Shown here piece by piece: positions 1-11,929 of a stretch of 64,000 nucleotides of DNA; the first letter of the stretch is position 1; each line of letters begins with the position of its first letter. The DNA is from Epiperipatus broadwayi (Eukaryota; Onychophora; Udeonychophora; Euonychophora; Peripatidae), in contig JAQFVV010000142.1 in the NCBI GenBank assembly GCA_028023455.1, forward strand, positions 1,373,941-1,437,940. The letters run 5' to 3'. Position numbers and translations under genes: made by a program. The notes beneath the pieces were generated by a model. That model searched no databases and had not been told where the DNA came from. It saw only the letters and a list, made by a program, of their open reading frames with translations.

Positions 1-361
1 TTTTTAATTTTTATTAATATTAACTGAAGGACGACATTCTATTCAAAATTATATTATAAATATTTAATAAGCACAGTTACCAAGCCTCTCTTCCACTAAA
101 CACTAAGCTTTTTAATAATTATGTGAAAACTTTTCTAGTTAAATATATCTAAATATACATTTACCAGAAATACTGAATACTTTATTTGAGATGACTATAT
201 GCTAATTACATAAAATATAAATCTTCTGGATAAAGACTGATAAAAATAATAAATTTTTGAGCAATACAATTTAAACTCACATAGTAGGATTGATAGAAAA
301 ATGAGCTCCCTCTATATCAAGAATATTTTCTTTCTCTCTATCTGACTTCTATTTATCTAAA

Positions 362-865
<504 letters not shown>

Positions 866-945
866 CTTTTATTGTAATTTTAGATTTAAATATTTCACAA
901 ACCAATACTTTCAATAATTTTTAGTATTAAGAAAAAATAACTTAC

Positions 946-1093
946 TGTTTTATGTATGTAACCTGTTTTAGTTAAGTGAGATGATTTTCCTGACATTTCT
1001 TGATCCGTATAGATAGTTAACCGAATAATAACTTGAATCATAATAGCGATAAAAAGATGTCGATGTATCCGAGTGCGATTATTTTTTAAACTC
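946..1093 (-). CDS. Class B1 GPCR exon: intracellular loop 1 and transmembrane helix 2
   Basis: This 148-bp minus-strand exon is preceded by TTTTTAG and followed by GTAAGT. Its first base completes the Arg codon left by the TM1 exon; then come 49 codons in phase 0. The protein reads RSLKNNRTRIHRHLF, then IAIMIQVIIRLTIYTDQ and a hydrophilic loop ending GYIHKT. The basic ICL1 and the I-H-x-x-L-F start of TM2 are hallmarks of class B1 receptors; the His corresponds to the conserved TM2 histidine of the family HETX polar network. The segment after TM2 would be extracellular loop 1. The next exon (TM3) would lie beyond the left edge. An alternative donor (ACAG/GTTACA) lies about 20 bases earlier, but GTAAGT is the better site. 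The IRLTIYTDQ wording is what suggests an invertebrate PDF-receptor/hector type; that is from memory and tentative. Confidence 0.88.
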
Positions 1094-3969
1094 CTAAAAA
1101 TAAAGTTAAATTGTACATTAATTTTAAGCATAGCTTATATAGATAAACTAAATGGATTGTTATCTAAGTTTCTACATAAAAAATACTTTTGTATATACAT
1201 AATTTTCATACAGTTTTGTAACTATAATTTAATAGAAAAAAGATAAAAATAATAACATTTATTAAAACAAGGTTGTTTTAACTATTAAGCAATATAAACT
1301 TCATTGTAAATAAAAATTATAAATAAATATTATAGAGAAACATTCTAAAAATAATTTTGATTCTAAAATGGTGTTTCTATTCATAATCATTTATACTTGA
1401 TAATGTGTTGATTATTTTAATAAATTGTATTAGAATAGTCTTACAAGAGAGTATTAAAAATATTATAAATAATCATGTTGGATAATTTAATTTTTGACTT
1501 ATTAATGATTAATATATAAGATTTGAATAACATATGAGATGACTGCAATCTGTAGTTCAAGATTTTTGAAAATTATATATTAGTTCTTTAAATCCATATG
1601 ATCTATTACTAGTGCGTTTTTTTTTTTTTTGCACCAGACATAGCTTAATATCAGAATAAATTTGTTTTGAGAAAAAAATCTTTATACAAAGAGTTAGCTG
1701 CATTTAATAAATAAATCAGTATTATTATAAATTTAAAACGTTTTTGCTCAAATAAAGATCTATATAAAAATATGCTTATATTCAGAGTCAAAAACATTTA
1801 TAATTATGCGATTATGTATATATCTATTGCATCAGTTTCAAAATTAAGGTACATAACTGACCACAAAGGGATTGAATGCGGATTACTTTTGGAGCAACAG
1901 TTTTAATAAAAATGATAATAAAAACAAGAATAGACAAATACGTTTTTTTTCTTTCTAAAAATGAAAAAATATTTCTTTCCGTTTATAAATTTAAATGTTC
2001 TTGTATTGTCTCTAAATTTAACATTCAAAGGTCAATTATTCAAAATCTGAATAATTAAAATTGATTTTGGGTTTTTTTTTTTAAAAAAAGTTCCAGTTTT
2101 GCTGTGTTAAAATGTCAAATTTATCAAAAAGATTTTTGCATTGTAACGAATATTTTTGTTATGGTAATTAACAATTAATTTTAAAAAATGATTAGAAAGA
2201 TGATAAATACGATTTATTTATTTTTAAACAATGACAGTTTAAATAAACTGTGATTATTTTTTTTTTTATTAAAAACTTGGACTTTCTCCAGCGTCTTCAG
2301 TCTGTCCTTTGTTTTACAGTTATCATTAGATGCTTATAAAAACTTTATTTTTATTTATTAGCTAAGTTATGAACAAAAAACAAGTATTATAAATCAGAGG
2401 TTGGTAATCTAGGCCACATGGGACAAGAATGGCATCCAAAACAATTATCAATAGCATAATGATTGAATTGAAATTATATTTTAATTACTGCGCATGTGTT
2501 GGTCTGTCACCTACATTTTGCAAATGTGACTCACATGTAAATAGAAACCATAATTCAGTTTAATTTACTAATTATTTTGTGCAATAAATGTACAATCGAT
2601 CTTTGCTATTGTCAATAAAGATAAGAGCTAAGCGGGTTGGAAATATTTTTTTTGACTGTCTATTGACCTTTGATATTTTTATGTACAACTACATGTTTAG
2701 AGTAAATATATATTCAGGTAGAATATTATATCGATTAATTCATTTAAAAAAACTTCTATTGATAATAATACATTTTATAGTTTGGTATGTTTACTTGGGA
2801 AAAAAAAGTTTATAGTTAGTGATAGTCGAATTAATGCATGAATGAAGTCCGAGAATATGTGATACTTGTTCAAAATCATTGTTTCCCCCCTCTTTTAAAT
2901 GTCTATTAAATAATTAAAACAAATTTTTCATAGAGAAAAATGGCAAATGTCCATAGTTTTAAAGAAAAGAAGAATATATGAAAAACTTCCAATTTCAAAT
3001 TGATTTTTTATATCACAAAAATGGGTTCATTTTTGATGAATGCTAGAAAAATACTTGTTTTATTTGGTTAGAGTTCATTAATCAGCTTTTTAAATTAAAC
3101 CATTGAAAGCTAAATGCACTTTGCCTATTTTGAATCACTGCACAATAATCAGCAATTGTGTAAGCAATACACTTTTTTTTAAGTGCCAACGAGATGAATT
3201 TTCTTTATGCCAAAGAAAATTTTAAGCAGTCTTTTAAATGCAAAATAATTTAACAAAACATATTTTTCACATATGATCCTATAAAATATTGAATATCCAA
3301 TACTATAAGATCTGATTATAATGGGCTTCAAAAGTAGTATATAATTTTAAAGCCTATTATAACCAGACCAATTTTGATACTGTATATAATAAGATTGGTG
3401 GAATCATTGCAGTTTGCTGAATAATATTGCAGCATAGATTCAGCAAGAATTCCTTTTATAAATAATCGTAATGATATATATATATATATATATATGGTAT
3501 GTTCCATTTATTCTACAAAATATAACCTGGATTGATTGTTTATCTTTAGCGTGTTATGTGATCAAACTTGAACTGCCGTTTCTGGATTAGGTTTAACCTA
3601 TGTTAAATTATATCTGCACATAAAGTCCACTCTCATGGAATACTTGTATCTTTGAAGAAGTGAAGGAATATGATCTAAATAACTAAGAGTCCCTTTTTAT
3701 CACACAAGAAATAGTACTTAAAATAATTTAAAATATAAAGCAGCTAAAGAAGTTGAAATCTTAATGATTTTAAATTTTCAAGGATGGATTTACATCACCT
3801 TAAATATCGGAATAGACTCCAGAATATAAAAACAAACAAATGGAGAAAAATGCTAACCTTAACAAAAAATGGATTTTAAACTGGAGACTCTGACAAAACT
3901 TTTGTTTTAAGTGTGATCACCTGTAGTATGGTAATATTTAAGCATTTATTATTTATTTATATTTTAAAT
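1094..3969. other. Intron sequence, no gene seen
   Basis: AT-rich intron with homopolymer A/T runs. I see no coding signature. A small hairpin (arms near 3311-3328 and 3349-3367) and a short TA run near 3476-3494 are the only structures I could pick out. Confidence 0.7.
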
Positions 3970-4197
3970 TTGAAATACAGACATTTTTATATACCTGAAG
4001 CTTAATTGTAAATATAGGAGATTTGAATACAGACTTTGAAGCACCCTTCAACAATCCACACTATTTCATACCACTGATACACATGAACACACACATGTAG
4101 AAAAGATAAATAATCATCTATATAAGTATTTTGTGCTGAACCAGCACTCATCACTTGGTCCATATTATAATCTCATATATATATATATATATATGAG

Positions 4198-4241
<44 letters not shown>

Positions 4242-4975
4242 CAGTTGGAGCCTGGAGTAGATTGAAGCCTATCCATTAAAGTATGAAGATTTGTTATCTT
4301 AATATTAACTAAGCACTGATTATATATTTGCGTGAGAAATGACAATCTGGACCAACTGATGAGTGCTGGTTCAGCACAAAATATTTTTACTGGTGATTAT
4401 TTATCTTTTCTACATATGAGTGACCATGGTATCAGTGTTATGAGATAGTGTGGATAGTTGAAGGGTGCTTGAAAGTCTGTGTTCAAATCCCCTATACTTA
4501 CAATTAAACTTCAGGTATATGAAAAATGTCTGTATTTCACATTAAGCCTGCATCCTGTCTATCCCAATTTTATGTATTTAAATGGATAAGATTCTCTACG
4601 TGAAGGATCAGATTGGCTTGAGGTCAACATGGGTTGATAATAATATTGGCATCCACATGGGATTTGGGCTTTCCATCATCAGATTTTCAATGGTATGAAT
4701 GGCTGAAGAGTTGGAGGTTTGAGTAGATTGAAGCTTATCCATTAAGGATGAATATTTGCCATCTTAATATAAACTGAGCAATGATTATATACATGTGTGG
4801 GAGATGATAATCTGGATCAACTGATGAGTTCTGATTCAGCACAAAATATGACTATTGCTGATTATTTATTTTTTCTAGATGTGTGTAGTCATGTGTATTA
4901 GTGGTATAAAATAGTGTGGATATTTTGAAGGGTGATTAAAATTCTGTGTTCAAATCCCCTATATTTATATTTTAT
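3970..4975. repeat. Dispersed repeat family A: palindromic pair plus extra unit
   Basis: About 3970-4195 reads as the reverse complement of about 4310-4545: an arm with CTGGACCAACTGATGAGTGC and a GTTCAAATCCCC end faces its inverted copy across a TA array (4160-4240). A third, forward unit continues to about 4975 and carries the same CTGAAGAGTTGGAG, AACTGATGAGT and GTTCAAATCCCC blocks. The GTTCAAATCC end resembles a tRNA B box, so a tRNA-derived SINE origin is possible, but there is no clean A box. The same family occurs at 22125-22265, 23640-24765 and 48585-49195. Confidence 0.75.
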
Positions 4976-6843
4976 AACTTAATGTAATAATATCTTAATA
5001 TTTTATTGATAAGTCTTACTGTATAATAAATATTTGTTTTGTTATTTATTGATATAGCATCCTGTCTCTCTTCTCATAAATTCTGACCATTTAATATAAT
5101 AAATTAATTTTATAATAGTTAGGGAGATAACAGTTCATACTCTATCAAATTTAGTTATGGTATTGTTTAATAATACTGATGGTATAAAATATCCTCCAAT
5201 GAATTTCCACCTATTGAATGGTGCTCTGGTTTTCCATTTAATATAAATTCATAATCCATAGTTGATATAATTTCCATTCAGTTACTTATGAGTGGTTAAA
5301 TGGTCTGGAAAGTTAACCATAGACTATAATATTTTTATTAGTACATCTAGGTGTAAATATTATTATAATTTAGGATTAAGTTAAATTATATTTTACTCCT
5401 AACTTGTTTCATCTCTGTTATTTAGATTTAAGACTGAAATCTTAAATACTTAATGAACATCAATCAGAGTTGTGTGACACATTGTGGTCCACCAAAAGAG
5501 AATTCAAATAAACATACAGCCACAGAAAGTATGAACTTTATAATCTAAACAGGCAAGAGATGCTGATTATGTGATGATTACTGGTTTAACTTTATAATCT
5601 AAAAAATAACTTTTCAAATACTATATCTAATTGGTACCTAATGCAGTCTCTTATCTGATTAAGCAGAAATGTAAATTATTTGTTCTATTTTCTTTTAATA
5701 TGTTTGCTATTAATATTATTTCCATTCTTGTAATTAATAATTTAAAAATAAGCATAAATGGCTGCATAGATTTGTAAGATTGTTAGTTTAAGTGGGTTAA
5801 TTTTGGGCTATTTGTTTAGTAGCTGAATCAGTGCTGGTGGAGGGATGTATGAATTTTTTATGCCAATGTAATCTGGGGAAGGTGCATTGGATTCTCATTA
5901 CCTTGTGCTGCATTAGCATAGTACCCAAATAAATGCATGGCCCAAAAGTGTAGCAATCATATTGCCAATGGACATGTAAGAATTTCCTACACTATCGATC
6001 TCCTTACCCTCTGGTTGGTAATAGTAAGACGGCAAAGACCACAATCCCCCATTATACAGCATGTGTAATATATATTTCAAATGATTACCTCACCAGACAG
6101 AGCACATTCATCTCAATATGATATGCCACATTCCAGTGCCATATTGAGTCTGATATACAAATAAAATAATGCATTTCATTAGGAAAGTCCGAAAAACAAA
6201 TCAGTCCTTTAAAAAGCAAAATTAATTTCACATCATAATGATTTCAAGTGCCAGTATCAAAGCATTGAATAAAGGGTTGAAAAATTCAAAATCTTCCATC
6301 TATTAATAAAACAGTGCTAGCAATGGTATTCCCATTTAACAACTATAAAAAGAATGGACATAAACTATAAAATATTTATTTATGTGACTTCTAAGCACTA
6401 GATATGTGTTATATGTTATTAAAATGCCAAAGAAATGTGGGCTCATTAATAATAAATATTATTAAATTTGTTTCATGAATCAGCTGTAAAATATATAATG
6501 AAAAGTATTTGAAGCTAGCTTATTTTATTGAAAGTATTTGTACCTTAATTATTTTGGAAAATAAATGAAAAAGTGGTATATAAATTTGTTGATAATATCT
6601 TAAAACAAAGTCTTTTGAGCATAGTCATGAAATTTACACTACATTGTACCCAATATAAATTGAATTTAAAAATAGATAAGTAAATAAATGTATACACATT
6701 AGTTTGAGATAATAATATTGTGAATAATTGAATCAATTACTATTGAGACGTGACATTATTGCAGCATTTTATATTTAAATGTATGTTACGTAAGTTTAAA
6801 TGTGTATGAGTTGGGATTTAATTGATTTGTAAAGTTCATCATA
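4976..6843. other. Intron sequence; short dispersed repeat at 5750-5900
   Basis: There is no coding signature. The stretch near 5755-5840 (GGCTGCATAGATTTGTAAG ... CTATTTGTTTAG) recurs in diverged form near 43960-44035, so it is a dispersed repeat of unknown class. The block at 5840-6130 is less AT-rich than its surroundings but gives no recognisable protein. Confidence 0.5.
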
Positions 6844-6857
6844 TAAAGCATAGTAGA

Positions 6858-9016
6858 AATCAAATAAAATGTTATAAAAACATATTTATAAACAACAAAA
6901 CATAACACTTATATTAATTATATAAAAAGCCTTTTTCGGCAAATTTATTTTTTGCCCTTTTCAAACATGTCTTCCAAAAATACTACGACTACATATACAT
7001 AGCGACATCTATGTTAATACATGATAAGTAAAAAATAAAAGACAAAAGAATAAAAGAAATATACAATTAGTATAAACAATTCATATAGAACAGCTGAAAC
7101 TGAATTGGACAGCCTATATTATCATATAACTTATACAACTCTACTATAATTTAAATCTTCATTTCGTAAAATGCATTCCAAACAATCATCCACATCAGTT
7201 ATCTATCCATTCTTTTTTCATCAACCATTTATTATTCATTCCAATAGACGCCTTATATATATTCATACAATTAGTTTTATTATACATAATATAATTTGTT
7301 TCATATAATCTGCGTCTATTAACATCTTTTATATAATTTAAAGCCCTTATACTATCAGTACAATTAATTTTATGTCCAGTTTGCAAATAATGAACATATA
7401 ATGCTGACTTATCATCTTTCCTATCGATAGCACCATTATGTTCCTTAGCTCTTTCGCTCAATTGCTTTGCTGTCTGCCCATAATAAACCATATTACAAAA
7501 TTTACAAGTAATTTTATAAACCATTCCCCTTTTATATTGTATCTCATCTATTAACCTATAATTAGTTATTAACTTATCTAAATTTCTACTATTGGCCCAT
7601 CCCACATTAATATTTTCATCCAAATATTTTTTCCTTTTTTACATAAAATTTTGTATACATTAGGTAAATATGAAATTTTAATCCATTTCTTCTTATCTTT
7701 ATTATCATTTCTCTTATTTCTCTTTTTATAATTTCCTATAAAAATACTATTAATATGTCTTATCCCATATCCGCATTTTACATAATCTTGTTTAAATTTT
7801 TCTTTTTGCAATTTAGCAAAATTTCTATCAGTGTTAAATTTATCATTTTTATATTTAAAATTCTTTATTACATTCATCTTTTGTATCCATGGCTGCCTTG
7901 AATCAATTGGTATAATTTTTCTCAATTTATCATCTTTAACAAAATGCCTAATCACAATATTTCCATCTTGACTCAAAAACATCTCAATATCTAGATATCT
8001 AATCTCATTATCAATTTCCTTCATAGTAAAACGGATATTATCCGCATTATTATTAAACTTCCTAAATAATTTATGTACTATCCTTCTATTCCCTATTACT
8101 AAACTATCATCGACATATCTAACGTAATATATTACTTCTTTTTTAATTATACTTCTTGTTATAATATTGTTTTCCATATCATTAATAAAAACCGATGCCA
8201 TTAACCCACTAATTGCACATCCCATTACCCATCCCTTATTTATTTCCCAAAATTGATTATTATATTTAAAAAACAAACTGTTATTTATCAAAATTAAACT
8301 TTCCTTTATTATATTAATAATGTTATCATCAGTAATGTGTAGCGATAATGCCTTTATTACTACATCGATACTTTTCAATCTAGGAATACTAGGATACATT
8401 GACTCTATATCCATCACAAAAATACTATGATTTCTATTTACTTTCAACTTATTCAATTCATCAATAATGGCCTCTGTATTTTTTATACAATACTGCCCAT
8501 AACCAATCACATTAGCTATCCACCCGTTCAAATATTTACAAAATTTATTCAATATAAAATCACTAAAATTGAATAGTAATCTTAAAGGGTTACCTTCTTT
8601 ATGTGTCTTAATCTTACCAAATATATATGGATTCTCATATGACCTAGGATATAAACAATTATACTTCCCATCATCAATAAATCTACAAATTTTCATCTTT
8701 TTTAATAAATTTACATATTTAGTCTTTATCATATTTGTAGGGTCTTTAGACAATCCAATATATCCCTCTTTTTTTATTACCAGATCTATTTTATCATGAT
8801 AATCCCTATTATATATCACAACAAAACGACAACCTTTATCTTCTTTACATATTGTTAATTTATACACATTACATACATTCTTAATTTCATCTATTATTCT
8901 TCTGTAGTTATAATCTCTAACAGATATATCAAGTTCATATAAATGACTATTCAAAACACAATGCAGTTTCTTTTTTTCCTCATATGATATATGTGCCAAT
9001 TCAATATCCGTGGTTA
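6858..9016 (-). repeat. Left inverted arm of the Penelope-like dimer
   Basis: Reverse complement of 9606-11769 with very few differences seen. It contains the 3' untranslated region, the GIY-YIG segment and most of the RT region of the element, truncated at its own 5' end at about 9016. Confidence 0.92.
7195..8999 (-). pseudogene. Penelope-like RT/GIY-YIG ORF, 5'-truncated and frameshifted copy
   Basis: Two overlapping minus-strand frames encode the element protein. The first (8999-7578) covers the reverse transcriptase, including DIESMYPSIP, GWVMGCAISG and YVRYVDD; the second (7623-7195) covers the GIY-YIG endonuclease. They are out of frame because an A-run near 7635-7640 (reading strand) has six A's here against seven in the plus copy, so the endonuclease is cut off from the RT. 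Beyond this slip the protein is identical, as far as I can see, to the plus copy. The 5' end stops at the junction near 9016, so about 140 codons at the N-terminal side are missing. It keeps the natural C-terminus, ending KKEWIDN, which the plus copy has lost. It cannot make the whole protein as it stands. Confidence 0.9.
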
Positions 9017-9185
9017 CTTTGTTTTACGTTTGATATGACTTTGTGGCTATAAATGGAATAAAAAATGGCAATTTTTAGTATCAATAAAATAACTTTGTTC
9101 AAGGAGTTGAAAATTATATAAGATCATTCCTAAGTTATGTGTAATTAGTCTCAAACGGAATAAAAAGATATCAAATAATCCTAAA

Positions 9186-11345
9186 TTGATTTATAGATTG
9201 GAAAATTATCTGTTACAGAATTTTATTAATGAGAAATACTATATCTATAGATGTTCATTGGATAAATTTAAAAGTTTACATAAAACAGTAAAATCAATTT
9301 TGAAAGTGATAAAGATTTGGGATACTTTCAAAAGTTTTCTAAATAATTACCGTAATAAATGGAATTATAAAATTAATATTAAATACGCTAAAAAATGGGA
9401 ATGGTTTTTTAAAAAATTTAATTATACAAGATCATATAGAAGTGATAATGTCCGGAAGTTGGATAGTAAATACAGGGAATGTATAAATCTAAATTCGAAT
9501 AATTATATAAATTTAACGGATTATAAATTTTCAACTGAACAAAGTATTTTATTGAATAAAAATCCATTTTTTATTCCATTTATAGACAAAGATATAAAGA
9601 AAAAAATAACCACGGATATTGAATTGGCACATATATCATATGAGGAAAAAAAGAAACTGCATTGTGTTTTGAATAGTCATTTATATGAACTTGATATATC
9701 TGTTAGAGATTATAACTACAGAAGAATAATAGATGAAATTAAGAATGTATGTAATGTGTATAAATTAACAATATGTAAAGAAGATAAAGGTTGTCGTTTT
9801 GTTGTGATATATAATAGGGATTATCATGATAAAATAGATCTGGTAATAAAAAAAGAGGGATATATTGGATTGTCTAAAGACCCTACAAATATGATAAAGA
9901 CTAAATATGTAAATTTATTAAAAAAGATGAAAATTTGTAGATTTATTGATGATGGGAAGTATAATTGTTTATATCCTAGGTCATATGAGAATCCATATAT
10001 ATTTGGTAAGATTAAGACACATAAAGAAGGTAACCCTTTAAGATTACTATTCAATTTTAGTGATTTTATATTGAATAAATTTTGTAAATATTTGAACGGG
10101 TGGATAGCTAATGTGATTGGTTATGGGCAGTATTGTATAAAAAATACAGAGGCCATTATTGATGAATTGAATAAGTTGAAAGTAAATAGAAATCATAGTA
10201 TTTTTGTGATGGATATAGAGTCAATGTATCCTAGTATTCCTAGATTGAAAAGTATCGATGTAGTAATAAAGGCATTATCGCTACACATTACTGATGATAA
10301 CATTATTAATATAATAAAGGAAAGTTTAATTTTGATAAATAACAGTTTGTTTTTTAAATATAATAATCAATTTTGGGAAATAAATAAGGGATGGGTAATG
10401 GGATGTGCAATTAGTGGGTTAATGGCATCGGTTTTTATTAATGATATGGAAAACAATATTATAACAAGAAGTATAATTAAAAAAGAAGTAATATATTACG
10501 TTAGATATGTCGATGATAGTTTAGTAATAGGGAATAGAAGGATAGTACATAAATTATTTAGGAAGTTTAATAATAATGCGGATAATATCCGTTTTACTAT
10601 GAAGGAAATTGATAATGAGATTAGATATCTAGATATTGAGATGTTTTTGAGTCAAGATGGAAATATTGTGATTAGGCATTTTGTTAAAGATGATAAATTG
10701 AGAAAAATTATACCAATTGATTCAAGGCAGCCATGGATACAAAAGATGAATGTAATAAAGAATTTTAAATATAAAAATGATAAATTTAACACTGATAGAA
10801 ATTTTGCTAAATTGCAAAAAGAAAAATTTAAACAAGATTATGTAAAATGCGGATATGGGATAAGACATATTAATAGTATTTTTATAGGAAATTATAAAAA
10901 GAGAAATAAGAGAAATGATAATAAAGATAAGAAGAAATGGATTAAAATTTCATATTTACCTAATGTATACAAAATTTTATGTAAAAAAAGGAAAAAATAT
11001 TTGGATGAAAATATTAATGTGGGATGGGCCAATAGTAGAAATTTAGATAAGTTAATAACTAATTATAGGTTAATAGATGAGATACAATATAAAAGGGGAA
11101 TGGTTTATAAAATTACTTGTAAATTTTGTAATATGGTTTATTATGGGCAGACAGCAAAGCAATTGAGCGAAAGAGCTAAGGAACATAATGGTGCTATCGA
11201 TAGGAAAGATGATAAGTCAGCATTATATGTTCATTATTTGCAAACTGGACATAAAATTAATTGTACTGATAGTATAAGGGCTTTAAATTATATAAAAGAT
11301 GTTAATAGACGCAGATTATATGAAACAAATTCCGATTATGTATAA
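9186..11345 (+). CDS. Penelope-like retroelement protein: reverse transcriptase plus GIY-YIG endonuclease
   Basis: The 719-residue reading frame (numbered from position 9186) copies element RNA into DNA at a nicked target. RT motifs: motif A around D343 (DIESMYPSIP), motif B at 402-411 (GWVMGCAISG), motif C Y441-V-D-D444, then the ...RYLDIEMF block typical of Penelope RTs. The C-terminal GIY-YIG nuclease is at about 638-715: GMVYKITCKFC with a CxxC, MVYYGQT, R663, H667, and the Glu of YETN (E713). The first in-frame codon here is TTG, not ATG; the frame is open from 9111 and no ATG occurs until the T-N-M-I-K region, so the true start is unclear: a 5' truncation, an upstream exon or a non-ATG start are possible. 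A +1 change near 11331 (TCCGA against TAT in the other copy) replaces the last ~30 residues with SDYV. Catalytic positions remain, so activity is possible but unproven. Confidence 0.9.
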   Translation: MIYRLENYLLQNFINEKYYIYRCSLDKFKSLHKTVKSILKVIKIWDTFKSFLNNYRNKWNYKINIKYAKKWEWFFKKFNYTRSYRSDNVRKLDSKYRECINLNSNNYINLTDYKFSTEQSILLNKNPFFIPFIDKDIKKKITTDIELAHISYEEKKKLHCVLNSHLYELDISVRDYNYRRIIDEIKNVCNVYKLTICKEDKGCRFVVIYNRDYHDKIDLVIKKEGYIGLSKDPTNMIKTKYVNLLKKMKICRFIDDGKYNCLYPRSYENPYIFGKIKTHKEGNPLRLLFNFSDFILNKFCKYLNGWIANVIGYGQYCIKNTEAIIDELNKLKVNRNHSIFVMDIESMYPSIPRLKSIDVVIKALSLHITDDNIINIIKESLILINNSLFFKYNNQFWEINKGWVMGCAISGLMASVFINDMENNIITRSIIKKEVIYYVRYVDDSLVIGNRRIVHKLFRKFNNNADNIRFTMKEIDNEIRYLDIEMFLSQDGNIVIRHFVKDDKLRKIIPIDSRQPWIQKMNVIKNFKYKNDKFNTDRNFAKLQKEKFKQDYVKCGYGIRHINSIFIGNYKKRNKRNDNKDKKKWIKISYLPNVYKILCKKRKKYLDENINVGWANSRNLDKLITNYRLIDEIQYKRGMVYKITCKFCNMVYYGQTAKQLSERAKEHNGAIDRKDDKSALYVHYLQTGHKINCTDSIRALNYIKDVNRRRLYETNSDYV

Positions 11346-11660
11346 TAAAACTAATTGTATGAATATATATAAGGCGTCTATTGGAATGAATAATAAATGG
11401 TTGATGAAAAAAGAATGGATAGATAACTGATGTGGATGATTGTTTGGAATGCATTTTACGAAATGAAGATTTAAATTATAGTAGAGTTGTATAAGTTATA
11501 TGATAATATAGGCTGTCCAATTCAGTTTCAGCTGTTCTATATGAATTGTTTATACTAATTGTATATTTCTTTTATTCTTTTGTCTTTTATTTTTTACTTA
11601 TCATGTATTAACATAGATGTCGCTATGTATATGTAGTCGTAGTATTTTTGGAAGACATGT

Positions 11661-11700
11661 TTGAAAAGGGCAAAAAATAAATTTGCCGAAAAAGGCTTTT
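11661..11700 (+). other. Conserved hairpin in the PLE 3' region
   Basis: GGCAAA (11669-11674) pairs with TTTGCC (11682-11687), followed directly by GAAAAA and then GGC, which can pair with the preceding GCC. The same sequence is present inverted at about 6927-6966. Penelope-like elements often carry hammerhead ribozymes in their terminal repeats; a stem followed by GAAA fits that shape, but the CUGAUGA half of the core is not present, so I only note it as a structure. Confidence 0.45.
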
Positions 11701-11929
11701 TATATAATTAATATAAGTGTTATGTTTTGTTGTTTATAAATATGTTTTTATAACATTTTATTTGATTTCGAAGGATTAGTACAACATAAAAAACGAAAAA
11801 GAAAAAGGTATTTTCCGTTTTCTTCCGTTTTTAAATATTGTTAAAGCATAGTAGAGAAAATAAGTTATCTATTTTATATGGTCTGAGATATCAAATTGAG
11901 GAAGAGGGGGTTATGTTCTTTTTTTTTCT

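Larger units (their letters stand above)
6844..11855 (+). mobile_element. Penelope-like element insertion, head-to-head inverted dimer with 14-bp target-site duplication
   Basis: The left flank ends and the right flank starts with the same 14 bases, TAAAGCATAGTAGA (6844-6857 and 11842-11855), read as a target-site duplication. Between them lie a minus-oriented copy (about 6858-9016) and a plus-oriented copy (about 9017-11841). The two share about 2.16 kb as near-identical inverted arms (6858-9016 against 9606-11769). The plus copy alone has the first ~590 bp and a 72-bp tail at 11770-11841 containing an imperfect A-rich/T-rich hairpin. Partial copies joined to full copies, sometimes inverted, are typical of Penelope-like elements, which insert by target-primed reverse transcription. 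The near-identity of the arms indicates a recent event. The insertion lies in the 22-kb receptor intron, in the opposite sense for the longer copy. Confidence 0.9.

Noticed and set aside
8569-10054. Two identical 76-residue frames (8569-8799 plus strand, 9824-10054 minus strand)
   Set aside because: Both are antisense to the PLE reverse transcriptase and repeat only because the element is present in two inverted copies.
9186-11345. Bacterial retron or group II intron reverse transcriptase
   Set aside because: The C-terminal GIY-YIG domain, Penelope-type RT blocks, target duplication and animal intron context all point to a Penelope-like element.
11401-11480. Hammerhead ribozyme core around ACTGATGTGGATG ... 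ACGAAATG
   Set aside because: CTGATG is followed by T rather than A, and no stem connects it properly to the GAAA; I could not build the three-stem fold.
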